IMG/VR virus record: IMGVR_UViG_3300032236_001478
Coordinates: 1-64,000 of that record
DNA length: 64,000 bases
Reading direction: 5' to 3' (one strand)
Source: a virus
Shown here: positions 7,353-14,852 of the stretch, one piece after another
How positions within the stretch are numbered: the first letter of the stretch is position 1
Layout of the letters: every line of letters begins with the position of its first letter
Notes under the pieces: model-generated
Seen by the model: only the letters and a program-made list of their open reading frames with translations
Databases searched by the model: none
Told to the model about the DNA's origin: nothing
Position numbers and translations under genes: made by a program

Positions 7353-8390
7353 TCAATTTTCATCTTTCTTAAAAGGTTTAACATATTTTGGATATAATAA
7401 CTTCCAAATTATTTTATGTGTTGGTTTTCCATCATACATTGCAAATAATAATGCTGAGCATGGAAATTGTTTTGCTTTTTCAGCAAAATCTTTTTTATTA
7501 ATTGAGTATATTGAATTGAAGATATTATTATATTCTTCATCAATCTTATAAAATTGTGTTGTTAAACCGTTAGCAGTTTCTTTTACCCAATCATAAAACT
7601 CATCAGGTACATCTTTGATAAGATCGTCTAATGGCATTTCATCTTTAAGGTGTTCCCATATATCTCTTGATGAAATATTAGTTAACAATCTATGTAATCT
7701 TTTATATTCCTCACCTTTGATTTTCATACGAAAACCATTTCTAAAACGAATTACATAACCTTCTTTATTATTACCAATTTCTTCTTTCAACAAATCATAA
7801 CCTTCTCCCCAAGTTTTATATAACATCACTAAGGGGATTTCAGTTATTCTTGATTCATTATCTAAAACTTTATAAGATAACTCACCACCAGTTTTTGTGT
7901 TAATAATTCCTAATAAGACTAACATTTCATTATTACCATAGTCACATACGATTCTATTTTCAGGATAAATTATTTCAAATAGATATGTGTAATTTTCTAG
8001 TAACTGAGCAGTGTTATATTTTGTATCAAGAATATATTTTCCCATTTGGGCTTGTGGTGATGTAAAAGAACCACGAGTGGCCATAATCCATTCACCAGCA
8101 TAATAAAAAAGGATACCTAAAGATCCATCCATTTTTTCATACACTTCATAATCTTCATTAGGAATGTCTTCTGGTTTGTGTTCTTCGTAGTTAAAGAATT
8201 TCTTAAATGGTCGTGCAACAATATCGCCTTTAGAATTAGTAACTAATCCACGACACATCATTGTAATATCATCCCATAATCTTTCGTATTGAACTTTTGG
8301 TGAATAATTCCAAATAGTTAAATCCAAAGTTGGGTGTGTTTGTTTATGTAACAAACCATCTTGATAATATTTTTCTAATGTAGTTAACAC
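7353..8390 (-). CDS. T4 Rnl1-like RNA ligase
   Basis: ATP-dependent RNA ligases join 5'-phosphate and 3'-OH RNA ends. The nucleotidyltransferase motifs are all visible: motif I EKMDGS with catalytic Lys86, motif III around YLFEI (Glu139), motif IV KEGYVIRF (Glu210) and motif V MKIKGEEY (Lys223, Lys225). The upstream CRGLVTNSKGDIVARPFKKFFN segment is typical of Rnl1. At about 345 aa it is close to T4 Rnl1 (374 aa). The start is a GTG at 8390; the frame is closed a few codons further up. A 37-codon frame (ATG 8457 to a stop near 8344) overlaps the start and might be a leader peptide. The gene lies between the kinase and the cREC gene. Confidence 0.85.
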   Translation of the reverse strand: MLTTLEKYYQDGLLHKQTHPTLDLTIWNYSPKVQYERLWDDITMMCRGLVTNSKGDIVARPFKKFFNYEEHKPEDIPNEDYEVYEKMDGSLGILFYYAGEWIMATRGSFTSPQAQMGKYILDTKYNTAQLLENYTYLFEIIYPENRIVCDYGNNEMLVLLGIINTKTGGELSYKVLDNESRITEIPLVMLYKTWGEGYDLLKEEIGNNKEGYVIRFRNGFRMKIKGEEYKRLHRLLTNISSRDIWEHLKDEMPLDDLIKDVPDEFYDWVKETANGLTTQFYKIDEEYNNIFNSIYSINKKDFAEKAKQFPCSALLFAMYDGKPTHKIIWKLLYPKYVKPFKKDEN

Positions 8391-8457
8391 AATTTTTGAT
8401 TGGTGTTTTTTGTGGTGGATTTACCGATTTAATAAAAGATTCGATAAACTGACTCAT

Positions 8458-8883
8458 TTACAATTTGATTTCAAATCGATTCTTCATTTGAAGAAGTTTA
8501 TCTTCAGGTACACCGTGAATATTTTCACCTCCGTGCCTATTTTCTACAACAACAGTGTGTACACGATAGTTGTATCTTTCAGCCATATCATAATAAGCTT
8601 GCATTTCCCATTCCTGAGTAAATGTATTTGCAACAACAATTTTAGCTTTTCGTTGTCTCATTCTTTCTGAACATCTAAATTGACAATAATTATGAGCTTC
8701 TTTTAATCTGTTTGCATCAAAATTATATGTACCTTCTTTATCCACAAAAAAATCATCAGCAGATAAAATTTCAGGTTCGTCAGTTTCTCTAATTTGTAAT
8801 ATAACTTTTGCTAATGTTGATTTCCCAGAACCGGGTAAACCCCTTAATAATATTAATTCACCTTGCAATTCAACAGTATCCAT
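8458..8883 (-). CDS. P-loop polynucleotide-kinase-like enzyme, single domain
   Basis: Walker A GLPGSGKS is at residues 15-22 and the acidic DD pair at 43-44 (SADDFF). An Arg-rich helix (CSERMRQRKA), the VVANTFTQEWEM strand and NIHGVPEDKL complete the pattern of T4 Pnk-like and N4BP2-like kinases. It would phosphorylate 5'-OH RNA or DNA ends. At 141 aa it lacks the HAD phosphatase domain of T4 Pnkp, so 3'-end healing must come from elsewhere; the cREC protein two genes downstream is the obvious candidate. No promoter is seen in the short gap before it, so expression probably depends on read-through from upstream. Confidence 0.75.
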   Translation of the reverse strand: MDTVELQGELILLRGLPGSGKSTLAKVILQIRETDEPEILSADDFFVDKEGTYNFDANRLKEAHNYCQFRCSERMRQRKAKIVVANTFTQEWEMQAYYDMAERYNYRVHTVVVENRHGGENIHGVPEDKLLQMKNRFEIKL

Positions 8884-8901
8884 TGGAGAGATTTAAGGAT
8901 T

Positions 8902-8930
8902 AAAAAAAAAGGCTGGCATTGTTACCAGCC
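8902..8930 (-). terminator. Rho-independent terminator (minus strand)
   Basis: The stem GGCTGG / CCAGCC with a short loop is followed, in minus-strand sense, by nine T. It lies between the lipoprotein gene and the kinase gene. Confidence 0.85.
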
Positions 8931-8937
8931 CAGTTTC

Positions 8938-9132
8938 TTATTTAACAGCTTCTTCTGCTTTTGCACCACCTTTAGTTGAATCAACTGCAGTTGCTGTTGA
9001 ATCAGTAGCTTTAGCTGTAGTATCAGTTGATACAGCTGTTGAGTCTTTTGTTTCTTTTGCGGCAGACCCTGAACCACATGCAGTTAATGCTAATACAGCA
9101 GCAACGGCGAATAAAAAAGTGTATTTTTTCAT
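8938..9132 (-). CDS. Small Thr/Ser/Ala-rich lipoprotein
   Basis: A 64-aa protein with a signal peptide and lipobox LTAC at about residues 16-19. The rest is a Thr/Ser/Asp/Ala-rich tail with DSTAV-type repeats and no folded domain. Short lipoproteins of this kind are common in Bacteroidota genomes, so a host origin is plausible. It has its own host-type promoter and its own terminator, making it a monocistronic unit. Confidence 0.75.
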   Translation of the reverse strand: MKKYTFLFAVAAVLALTACGSGSAAKETKDSTAVSTDTTAKATDSTATAVDSTKGGAKAEEAVK

Positions 9133-9138
9133 ATAAAG

Positions 9139-9170
9139 TAAATATACGAAAAATTACTCTATTAACCAAA
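9139..9170 (-). promoter_or_regulatory. Bacteroidota-type promoter for the lipoprotein gene
   Basis: In minus sense TTTG (9167-9170) is 20 nt from TATATTTA (9139-9146), one mismatch from TAnnTTTG. The ATG at 9132 is only 6 nt further, so the leader is very short or absent. Confidence 0.7.
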
Positions 9171-9175
9171 TCCAA

Positions 9176-9204
9176 TAAAAAAACCCCAACGAGATGTCGG
9201 GGTT
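9176..9204 (-). terminator. Rho-independent terminator (minus strand)
   Basis: In minus sense AAACCCC and GGGGTTT pair around a loop of about 10-12 nt, followed by a seven-T run. It would end transcripts coming from the ClpC-like gene or from a start near 9280. Confidence 0.8.
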
Positions 9205-9276
9205 TAAGGTCTTTGGGTGGGTTCAACCCCACTTACTTTTAAAAACGAAAAGGTAATCGACAAAGAGAACCTACCA
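9176..9276 (-). ncRNA. Candidate small RNA between a late-type box and a terminator
   Basis: In minus sense a TATTTATA box (9281-9288) is followed by about 100 nt with no open frame and two hairpins: GTGGG / CCCAC with a 6-nt loop near 9220-9235, then the terminator at 9176-9204. The layout fits a roughly 100-nt RNA. It could equally be just the 3' trailer of the ClpC-like transcript. Confidence 0.25.
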
Positions 9277-9280
9277 AGAA

Positions 9281-9288
9281 TATAAATA
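9281..9288 (-). promoter_or_regulatory. Late-type box TATTTATA (minus sense), no coding gene directly downstream
   Basis: An exact TATTTATA in minus sense just past the end of the ClpC-like gene. The next minus-strand gene starts 149 nt away behind a terminator. Confidence 0.3.
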
Positions 9289-9316
9289 TATATAACTTAG
9301 TAGAAAAGTCAAGTAT

Positions 9317-11335
9317 TTATAAGATTTTTTTTGTCAAAACCAACTTATCGTCTTTATATTTCAATGTAACTGCTTTATTTTCAACAATGTTACCTTTAAG
9401 AATTTCTTCACTTAAGAAATCTTCACACAAATTTTGTATGATTCTTTTAATTGGTCTTGCACCATATTCCTCTTGTGAATTCAATTCTAAAACTCTTTGA
9501 TTAACAGATTCGTCAATTTTGATTTTGTAACCTTTTTCAACTAATCTATTGTTCAATTTGTTTAATTCAATTGAAATGATTTTATTTAATACATTAGTAT
9601 CTAATGCATTAAATAATACAACATCATCAATACGATTTAAGAATTCTGGATTGAATTGTTGCTTCAAGGCTTTTTGTATGATAGTCTTTTTAACTTCATA
9701 CTTTTGTTCTTCACTTGATGTTGTTTGGAATCCCATTCCTGTACCAAATTCAGAAACTTTTTTAGCACCAACATTTGATGTTAAGATAACAAGACAATTG
9801 GTAAAATTAATTTTCTTGCCAAATGAATCTGATAAATGACCTTCATCTAAAATTTGTAATAGAATATTGAAAACATCTTTATGTGCTTTTTCAATTTCAT
9901 CAAATAATATTACTGAGAAAGGATTGTTCTTAATTTTTTCAGTTAATTGACCACCTTCATCATAACCAACGTAACCTGGAGGTGAACCGATTAATTTAGA
10001 AACGCTATGCTTCTCCATAAATTCACTCATATCAACACGAATGATTTTTTCAGGGTCGCCAAATAATGTTTCAGCTAATGATTTAGCTAAGAATGTTTTA
10101 CCAACACCAGTTGACCCTAAGAAAATAAATGAACCAATTGGTTTATTTGCGTCTTTGATACCAACACGATTTCTTCTAATTGCTCTTGAGATAGATGAAA
10201 TAGCTTCGTCCTGACCAATTACTTTAGCAGATAAGACTTCTTCCATTTTCAATAATCTTTGCGACTCTTTCTCGTCCAATTTAGTAATTGGTACACCAGT
10301 AATCATTGAGATCATTTCATAAACATCATCTATTGTAACTGGAACTTTATTATTCTTTTGTGCTTCAGCCCAATTGATTTTTTCTTGTTCCAATTTGTCT
10401 TGCAACTTTCTTTCGTCATCCCTCAACTTAGCAGCTTGTTCGTAAATTTGTTGCTTAACAACTTCCAATTTTTTCTCCTTGATTTCTTCTATTTGCTTTT
10501 TCAATTTTTCAATTGCTTCAGGTACCACAACAGAAGTTTTCTTTTCAGAACCCAATTCATCTAATACATCGATAGCCTTATCAGGAAACTGTTTATCGGT
10601 GATATAACGATGAGCTAACTTAACAATTGTTTCAATAACACCATCATTATATTTTACTTTATGAAAATTCTCATAATTCTCTTGTAAATTTTTCAAGATA
10701 GTGATTGTTTCTTCTTGAGTTGGTTCGTTAAGAATAATTTTTTGGAATCTTCTTGATAACGCACCGTCTTTTTCAATTGATTTTTTATACTCATCAAATG
10801 TGGTTGCACCAATTACTTGAATTTCACCTCTTGCTAATGCAGGTTTCAATATGTTAGCAGCATCCATAGACCCACTAGCATTACCGGCACCGACCATTGT
10901 GTGTAACTCATCAATAAACACAACTACATTGGGTGCTTCTAATAATTCATTTAATATTGCTTTAATTCTTTCCTCGAATTGTCCGCGATATTTTGTTCCA
11001 GCAACAAGAGCAGTTAAATCTAAAGACATGATACGTTTGTCTAAAAGATTTGTTGGACAATTACCTTTTTGGATCATCATTGCTAATTTTTCAACTAACG
11101 CAGATTTACCAACTCCAGCATCGCCAACAATAACAGCATTGTTCTTTTTCTTACGAGATAAAATTTGTGCAATTCTTTTTACCTCAGCATCTCTACCAAC
11201 AATTGGATCAATCTTTCCGTCCTCAGCTAACTTAATTAAGTCGCGAGAAAAATTGTCTAAGATTGGTGTATTGGAACCCTTTTTTGTTTTTTTCGGATTA
11301 AGGGTTGGTCCGTCTTCAAAAAAATCTACTGACAT
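9317..11335 (-). CDS. ClpC-like double AAA+ unfoldase lacking the N-terminal repeat domain
   Basis: Two AAA+ modules are complete. D1 has Walker A GDAGVGKS (71-78) and Walker B VVVFIDE (about 137-142). A middle coiled coil (about 270-330) follows. D2 has Walker A GSTGVGKT (407-414), pore loop GYVGYDE (454-460), Walker B VILFDE (475-480) and sensor region PEFLNRIDD. The usual Clp N-domain of about 150 aa is missing, replaced by a short leader. A GMGF segment (533-536) sits where ClpC carries its ClpP-binding loop, so it may dock on host ClpP rather than act only as a disaggregase. An exact Bacteroidota promoter lies upstream. It is divergent from a small heat-shock gene. Confidence 0.9.
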   Translation of the reverse strand: MSVDFFEDGPTLNPKKTKKGSNTPILDNFSRDLIKLAEDGKIDPIVGRDAEVKRIAQILSRKKKNNAVIVGDAGVGKSALVEKLAMMIQKGNCPTNLLDKRIMSLDLTALVAGTKYRGQFEERIKAILNELLEAPNVVVFIDELHTMVGAGNASGSMDAANILKPALARGEIQVIGATTFDEYKKSIEKDGALSRRFQKIILNEPTQEETITILKNLQENYENFHKVKYNDGVIETIVKLAHRYITDKQFPDKAIDVLDELGSEKKTSVVVPEAIEKLKKQIEEIKEKKLEVVKQQIYEQAAKLRDDERKLQDKLEQEKINWAEAQKNNKVPVTIDDVYEMISMITGVPITKLDEKESQRLLKMEEVLSAKVIGQDEAISSISRAIRRNRVGIKDANKPIGSFIFLGSTGVGKTFLAKSLAETLFGDPEKIIRVDMSEFMEKHSVSKLIGSPPGYVGYDEGGQLTEKIKNNPFSVILFDEIEKAHKDVFNILLQILDEGHLSDSFGKKINFTNCLVILTSNVGAKKVSEFGTGMGFQTTSSEEQKYEVKKTIIQKALKQQFNPEFLNRIDDVVLFNALDTNVLNKIISIELNKLNNRLVEKGYKIKIDESVNQRVLELNSQEEYGARPIKRIIQNLCEDFLSEEILKGNIVENKAVTLKYKDDKLVLTKKIL

Positions 11336-11356
11336 AGGTTATAAGTTTGTTTGATA

Positions 11357-11388
11357 CAAATCTAACACATATCATTCTAATTTCCAAA
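11357..11388 (-). promoter_or_regulatory. Consensus Bacteroidota promoter for the ClpC-like gene
   Basis: In minus sense TTTG (11385-11388), 20 nt, TAGATTTG (11357-11364): both boxes match TTTG-N19/21-TAnnTTTG exactly. Confidence 0.8.
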
Positions 11389-11441
11389 AATTGACAAATT
11401 GTCTTGAAAATAATTTATAAAACGACATTTTGACAAATAAA

Positions 11442-11472
11442 TTTGGTTGGCAAAAAAATTGATATATTATTG
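11442..11472 (+). promoter_or_regulatory. Bacteroidota-type promoter for the Hsp20 gene
   Basis: TTTG (11442-11445), 19 nt, TATTATTG (11465-11472, one mismatch from TAnnTTTG). The Hsp20 ATG is 16 nt downstream. Confidence 0.65.
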
Positions 11473-11488
11473 GAAAATTTTATATACT

Positions 11489-11854
11489 ATGATAACATTA
11501 TTTAATAATCCATTTTTTCAAGCATTCGACAAAGCATTCGAATCTAAATTCTTATCAACACCTGAAACTAACATCTCGAAAACTGAAACTGAGTATGTGG
11601 TTTCAATGAGTGTTCCTGGTTTAACCAAGGATGACATTAAAATAAGCACTAAAGAAGGTGTGTTGAAAATCACATATGAAAAATCAGAAGGTGATGTTCA
11701 GCAATATTTTATTGGTAGCTTTATTAAGTCATATAATATTCCAGATGATGTAAAAGAAAAAGATATCGAGGGTAAAGTTGAAAACGGTGTATTAAGATTG
11801 GTATTACCGATAGACAAGAAAAAAGCCATTGAGCGTTTGATTTCACTAAACTAA
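11489..11854 (+). CDS. Small heat-shock protein (Hsp20/alpha-crystallin family)
   Basis: ATG 11489 (MITLFNNPFFQAFDK) is preferred over an in-frame TTG 42 nt upstream that lies inside the promoter. The protein is 121 aa with an alpha-crystallin domain of the IbpA/Hsp20 type: YVVSMSVPGLTKDDIKIS, then GVLKITYEK, then the loop and KVENGVLRLVLP. The C-terminal IxI anchor is not obvious. These proteins hold unfolding clients; with the divergent ClpC-like unfoldase it may form a phage protein-quality-control pair that supports virion assembly. Confidence 0.9.
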   Translation: MITLFNNPFFQAFDKAFESKFLSTPETNISKTETEYVVSMSVPGLTKDDIKISTKEGVLKITYEKSEGDVQQYFIGSFIKSYNIPDDVKEKDIEGKVENGVLRLVLPIDKKKAIERLISLN

Positions 11855-11860
11855 AAAAGA

Positions 11861-11880
11861 CCCCCTTATTGGGGGTTTTT
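11861..11880 (+). terminator. Rho-independent terminator
   Basis: CCCCC TTATT GGGGG TTTTT follows the Hsp20 gene. Confidence 0.9.
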
Positions 11881-11953
11881 AATTTTTTTTGCCTAAAATT
11901 TTTTTTTGTCATTTCTTTTATGTAAATTAGTAGTGTAACAAAAATTAAATTTT

Positions 11954-12202
11954 ATGAGTGTTAAAAAAGAAAAAATCACAGGTAAGATGATTGATGTACA
12001 AATCAAATCATCAAGTTTGAAATCAGCGTCTTATGACTGCTTAAACGAAAGTATGACTGTTACTTTCAATTCTGGTGCTGTTTACAAGTACAGCGAAGTA
12101 CCTTTAAGTATCTTCACTAAGTTCAGAATGGCTAAGTCTCAAGGACAGTATTTCAACAAACACGTCTCTCCTAACTTCATGTATCGCAAAGTTAGAAAGT
12201 AA
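11954..12202 (+). CDS. KTSC-domain protein, copy 1
   Basis: An 82-aa protein made almost entirely of a KTSC domain, named for its presence at lysyl-tRNA synthetase C-termini: SSSLKSASYDCLNESMTVTF, NSGAVYKYSEVP, then a helix and SQGQYFNKHVSPNF. The function of stand-alone KTSC proteins is unknown; nucleic-acid binding has been suggested. A possible -7 element TAAATTAG (11923-11930) lacks a good -33 box. It ends at its own terminator and is about 40-50% identical by eye to the next gene. Confidence 0.75.
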   Translation: MSVKKEKITGKMIDVQIKSSSLKSASYDCLNESMTVTFNSGAVYKYSEVPLSIFTKFRMAKSQGQYFNKHVSPNFMYRKVRK

Positions 12203-12212
12203 AAAAAATAAG

Positions 12213-12237
12213 CCCCGAGAATTCGGGGTTTTTTTTT
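12213..12237 (+). terminator. Rho-independent terminator
   Basis: CCCCGA GAAT TCGGGG followed by nine T, between the two KTSC genes. Confidence 0.9.
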
Positions 12238-12240
12238 GGA

Positions 12241-12248
12241 TATTTATT
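12241..12248 (+). promoter_or_regulatory. Late-type box TATTTATT
   Basis: It directly follows the terminator and lies 15 nt before ATG 12264. Confidence 0.5.
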
Positions 12249-12263
12249 GATATAATAAATTAT

Positions 12264-12509
12264 ATGTCAGTAATATCAGAAAAAATTGATGGTAAGAATA
12301 TCATCGTAGAAGTTAAGTCTTCTAACATTAAATCAGCACATTATAACACAGAAAGCGAAAATTTAACTGTAACATTTAATACAGGTGGTATTTATGAATA
12401 CGCTAAAGTTCCTTGGCAGAAGTTTACTAAGTTTAGAATGGCTGAATCGCATGGTAAATTTTTCAATGAACAAATAGCAAAAGCACACAAATACACAAAG
12501 GTAAAATGA
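12264..12509 (+). CDS. KTSC-domain protein, copy 2
   Basis: This 81-aa paralogue of the preceding gene has the same core: SSNIKSAHYNTESENLTVTF, NTGGIYEYAKVP and KFRMAESHGKFFNEQI. The different promoters suggest the two copies are expressed at different times. Its stop overlaps the start of the nucleotidyltransferase gene by 4 bp (ATGA), so the two are coupled and may work together. Confidence 0.75.
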   Translation: MSVISEKIDGKNIIVEVKSSNIKSAHYNTESENLTVTFNTGGIYEYAKVPWQKFTKFRMAESHGKFFNEQIAKAHKYTKVK

Positions 12510-13249
12510 GTTTATTCGAAGAATTGATTGAGGATAAAAAGGAGGATAAAAAGATTATTAAATCTTTTGAGACCAAAGAAACGTTATCACCGCAGATATT
12601 TGAGGCTAACGAAAAGATGCGTGAAGATGTTAAAAATAGGTTATTGGATATATCTGATGATTTTATTGAGTCTTTGGGGGTTGAATTTTTCATACATGAT
12701 ATAGTTTTAACAGGTTCATTAGCAAATTACAATTGGAGCAGTTATAGCGATGTTGATTTACATATTGTTATTGATTTTGAGGATTCAGAATACGATCCGG
12801 CATTGCTTAAAGAATATTTCGACGCAAAGAAAAACGTTTGGAACGAAAAACATAAGATTAAAATTAAAGGATATGATGTTGAGATTTATGTACAAGACGT
12901 AAAAGAACCACATATATCTTCTGGTGTTTATTCAGTTCTTAATGGAAAATGGGTTATCAAACCTAGTAAAAAGAAAGTAAAAATAGACGATACTAAAATA
13001 TTGCAAAAAGCAGAATCAATTGCAAATAAGGTTAATAGCTTAAGAATTGATACTGATAAAGCGATTCTAAATAAAATTGAAGACCTAAGAAAAAAGCTTA
13101 AGGAGTTTAGACAATCCGGTTTAGATACTGGTGGTGAATACTCTTATGAGAATTTAGTATTCAAATTATTAAGAAGAAATGGTACTATTAAGAAACTATT
13201 GGACTTAAAAACAAAGCTAATCGACAATAAATTGTCTGTAGCGCAATAA
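12506..13249 (+). CDS. Nucleotidyltransferase-fold protein
   Basis: This 247-aa protein has the Pol-beta-type motif LTGSLANYNWSSYSDVDLHI: Gly70-Ser71 and Asp82/Asp84, with a third acidic position likely in GYDVEIYVQD near residue 125. The catalytic set is therefore complete, unlike many inactive homologues. The C-terminal third is a Lys-rich helical region. The substrate cannot be told from sequence; nucleotidylation of RNA or protein is possible. It is coupled to a KTSC gene and lies at the head of the packaging gene block. It ends before a weak AATAA/TTATT hairpin with a T tract. Confidence 0.7.
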   Translation: MSLFEELIEDKKEDKKIIKSFETKETLSPQIFEANEKMREDVKNRLLDISDDFIESLGVEFFIHDIVLTGSLANYNWSSYSDVDLHIVIDFEDSEYDPALLKEYFDAKKNVWNEKHKIKIKGYDVEIYVQDVKEPHISSGVYSVLNGKWVIKPSKKKVKIDDTKILQKAESIANKVNSLRIDTDKAILNKIEDLRKKLKEFRQSGLDTGGEYSYENLVFKLLRRNGTIKKLLDLKTKLIDNKLSVAQ

Positions 13250-13278
13250 ACAGGCTTATTTTTTTTCCTATATCTATG

Positions 13279-13286
13279 TATTTATA
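13279..13286 (+). promoter_or_regulatory. Late-type box TATTTATA
   Basis: An exact TATTTATA 34 nt before ATG 13321, heading the block of head genes. Confidence 0.55.
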
Positions 13287-13320
13287 GGATAAGAATAATT
13301 ATACATAATAATTTTAAAAA

Positions 13321-14451
13321 ATGGCAGAGTACAAACCTCTAGGTAGTGAAAAGTTACAAGCGGATGACAAATTAAAAAGAATCCTTGAATTAGCTTACTA
13401 CGGTAACAATAAAAAATCCTCAACAAGCAAAGCTGAATTAGTAAAAGAATCTAAAAATGGCGGCGTATACGGTATCGTTAAAGAAAAAGACGGTTACTAC
13501 GTAAAAAGAGGTTTAAATGAATCATCTCTTGATTACATAGGCGGATTGTTTATGAAGAACAAAAACAAATTTTCTTCATATGCAGAAGCATTTAAAAGAC
13601 TTGAATTACTTAAAGGTCAAGAAGAACTAAACGAAGCAACAAAATATGTTTTGAAATTAAACAATGAGGTTGCTCCACCAGTTCAAGGTATGGAACCAGA
13701 AGCAGCGCCTGCTGCGGCTCCAGCACCAGCTCCTGCCCCAGCTCCTGCGGCATCAGACGAACCACCAGCACCACAAGCACCATCAGACGAGCCTCCAGCT
13801 CCAGGTGCAACTGAACCATCTCCAGAAACTGGTGATGATGACAATGCTGGTATGCGTTCTTCATATATGGAAGAAATCCAAAAATTTGCTGGTAAATTAG
13901 GTCAAGAATTAAGAGACCAACACGAAAGATTAGAAAGTGACGATATCAAATATGTTTTGAATATGATTATTTCAGCTGTTGATTTGGATAAATTATCAGA
14001 TGAAGATATCAAAGAAATTGGTAAAAAGTTTGAGAGAGAAGAAGAAGGTGCAACTGAACCAACTGGTGAAGAAGAACCAGCTCAAGAACCAGCTCCTGCT
14101 GAATTACCTGCTGCTGAAACAAGTCCAGAAACAGAATTAAGTGAAAATAATCCAATGGATAAATTAGATGAGTTTATCAATTCACCAAATTTAGGTGAGG
14201 TTGATTTATCTGATTACACTGTGGATAGTGATGCTGCTGGTGACGATGATTTAACTTATGGTAATCCTGGTCAAATAACAAAAAGCCAATTAGGTTGGGA
14301 TTCTGATGATGTGGATCACCAAGAGGTAGCACAAGATCAAATCACAAACGAGGAAGAAAATATTGACGAAACAAAGGAAATTGATTTAGAGGAAATTAAA
14401 AGACAAATAAATCAAGCAATAGGTCAAACATTAAGTAAACATTTTAGTTAA
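13321..14451 (+). CDS. Acidic Pro/Ala-rich head-associated protein
   Basis: This 376-aa protein has a basic N-terminal domain (about residues 1-110), a Pro/Ala linker (about 115-150), an acidic central helix region and a strongly acidic C-terminal half ending in a helix (EIKRQINQAIGQTLSKHF). Residues 103-105 (LNE before Ala) and a later LSE before Asn match the L-x-E sites cut by T4-type prohead proteases. That suggests a prohead-internal or core protein. No named family is recognised. It opens the run of genes leading to terminase. Confidence 0.6.
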   Translation: MAEYKPLGSEKLQADDKLKRILELAYYGNNKKSSTSKAELVKESKNGGVYGIVKEKDGYYVKRGLNESSLDYIGGLFMKNKNKFSSYAEAFKRLELLKGQEELNEATKYVLKLNNEVAPPVQGMEPEAAPAAAPAPAPAPAPAASDEPPAPQAPSDEPPAPGATEPSPETGDDDNAGMRSSYMEEIQKFAGKLGQELRDQHERLESDDIKYVLNMIISAVDLDKLSDEDIKEIGKKFEREEEGATEPTGEEEPAQEPAPAELPAAETSPETELSENNPMDKLDEFINSPNLGEVDLSDYTVDSDAAGDDDLTYGNPGQITKSQLGWDSDDVDHQEVAQDQITNEEENIDETKEIDLEEIKRQINQAIGQTLSKHFS

Positions 14452-14453
14452 TA

Positions 14454-14852
14454 ATGCATCTTATATATGTCAATGAAATCGGTCAAGATTACAAAGGACA
14501 AAAACAATACGAATTCATTTTCAGTGATCAATTTGACATTGATATGGGTGAGTGGTTTGTCATTCCTGCTGCATCTAGTAGCCAAAGTAAATCGCCTGAC
14601 ATCGAATATGTTGATGTAGTTGGGCTCCTTAAAGATTCAGATTTAGATTTAGAATTAGTTCAGAACTCCGATTATTTCGGAGTTATTGACGCTGTAGATG
14701 GCGTAATCTCATTAGCATGGGAAAAATTTGATTTTGATAAAGCTGAAAGGTTAACTTTCAAATTTGGCGAATCAATCGAATCTGTTACTAAAAAGTTAAA
14801 ACAACAAGGTTTAGTTTTAATAAAACAAGAAATCAAAACACAAAATATATGA
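14454..14852 (+). CDS. Uncharacterised protein typical of T4-like head modules
   Basis: This 132-aa soluble protein begins MHLIYVNEIGQDYKGQKQYEF with a mixed alpha/beta pattern and a SLAWEKFDFDK segment. I recognise the N-terminal pattern from marine T4-like phages, where it lies near the terminase gene, but no function is known to me. Its stop overlaps the next start by 4 bp. Confidence 0.65.
   Translation: MHLIYVNEIGQDYKGQKQYEFIFSDQFDIDMGEWFVIPAASSSQSKSPDIEYVDVVGLLKDSDLDLELVQNSDYFGVIDAVDGVISLAWEKFDFDKAERLTFKFGESIESVTKKLKQQGLVLIKQEIKTQNI

Noticed and set aside
9176-9260. tRNA-like pattern (GGTTCAACCCC near a stem)
   Set aside because: The T-arm has a 6-nt loop, and no matching acceptor stem, D-arm or anticodon arm is found on either strand. 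Treated as terminator hairpins.
9314-9321. TATTTATA on the plus strand at the end of the ClpC-like gene
   Set aside because: It points antisense into the gene with no plus-strand gene downstream. Chance hits of this 8-mer are expected in such AT-rich DNA.
13610-13864. Minus-strand frame within the Pro/Ala-rich region of 13321-14451
   Set aside because: Its Leu/Gln/His-rich product is the antisense of Ala/Pro codons, and the plus-strand gene has a late box and head-module context.
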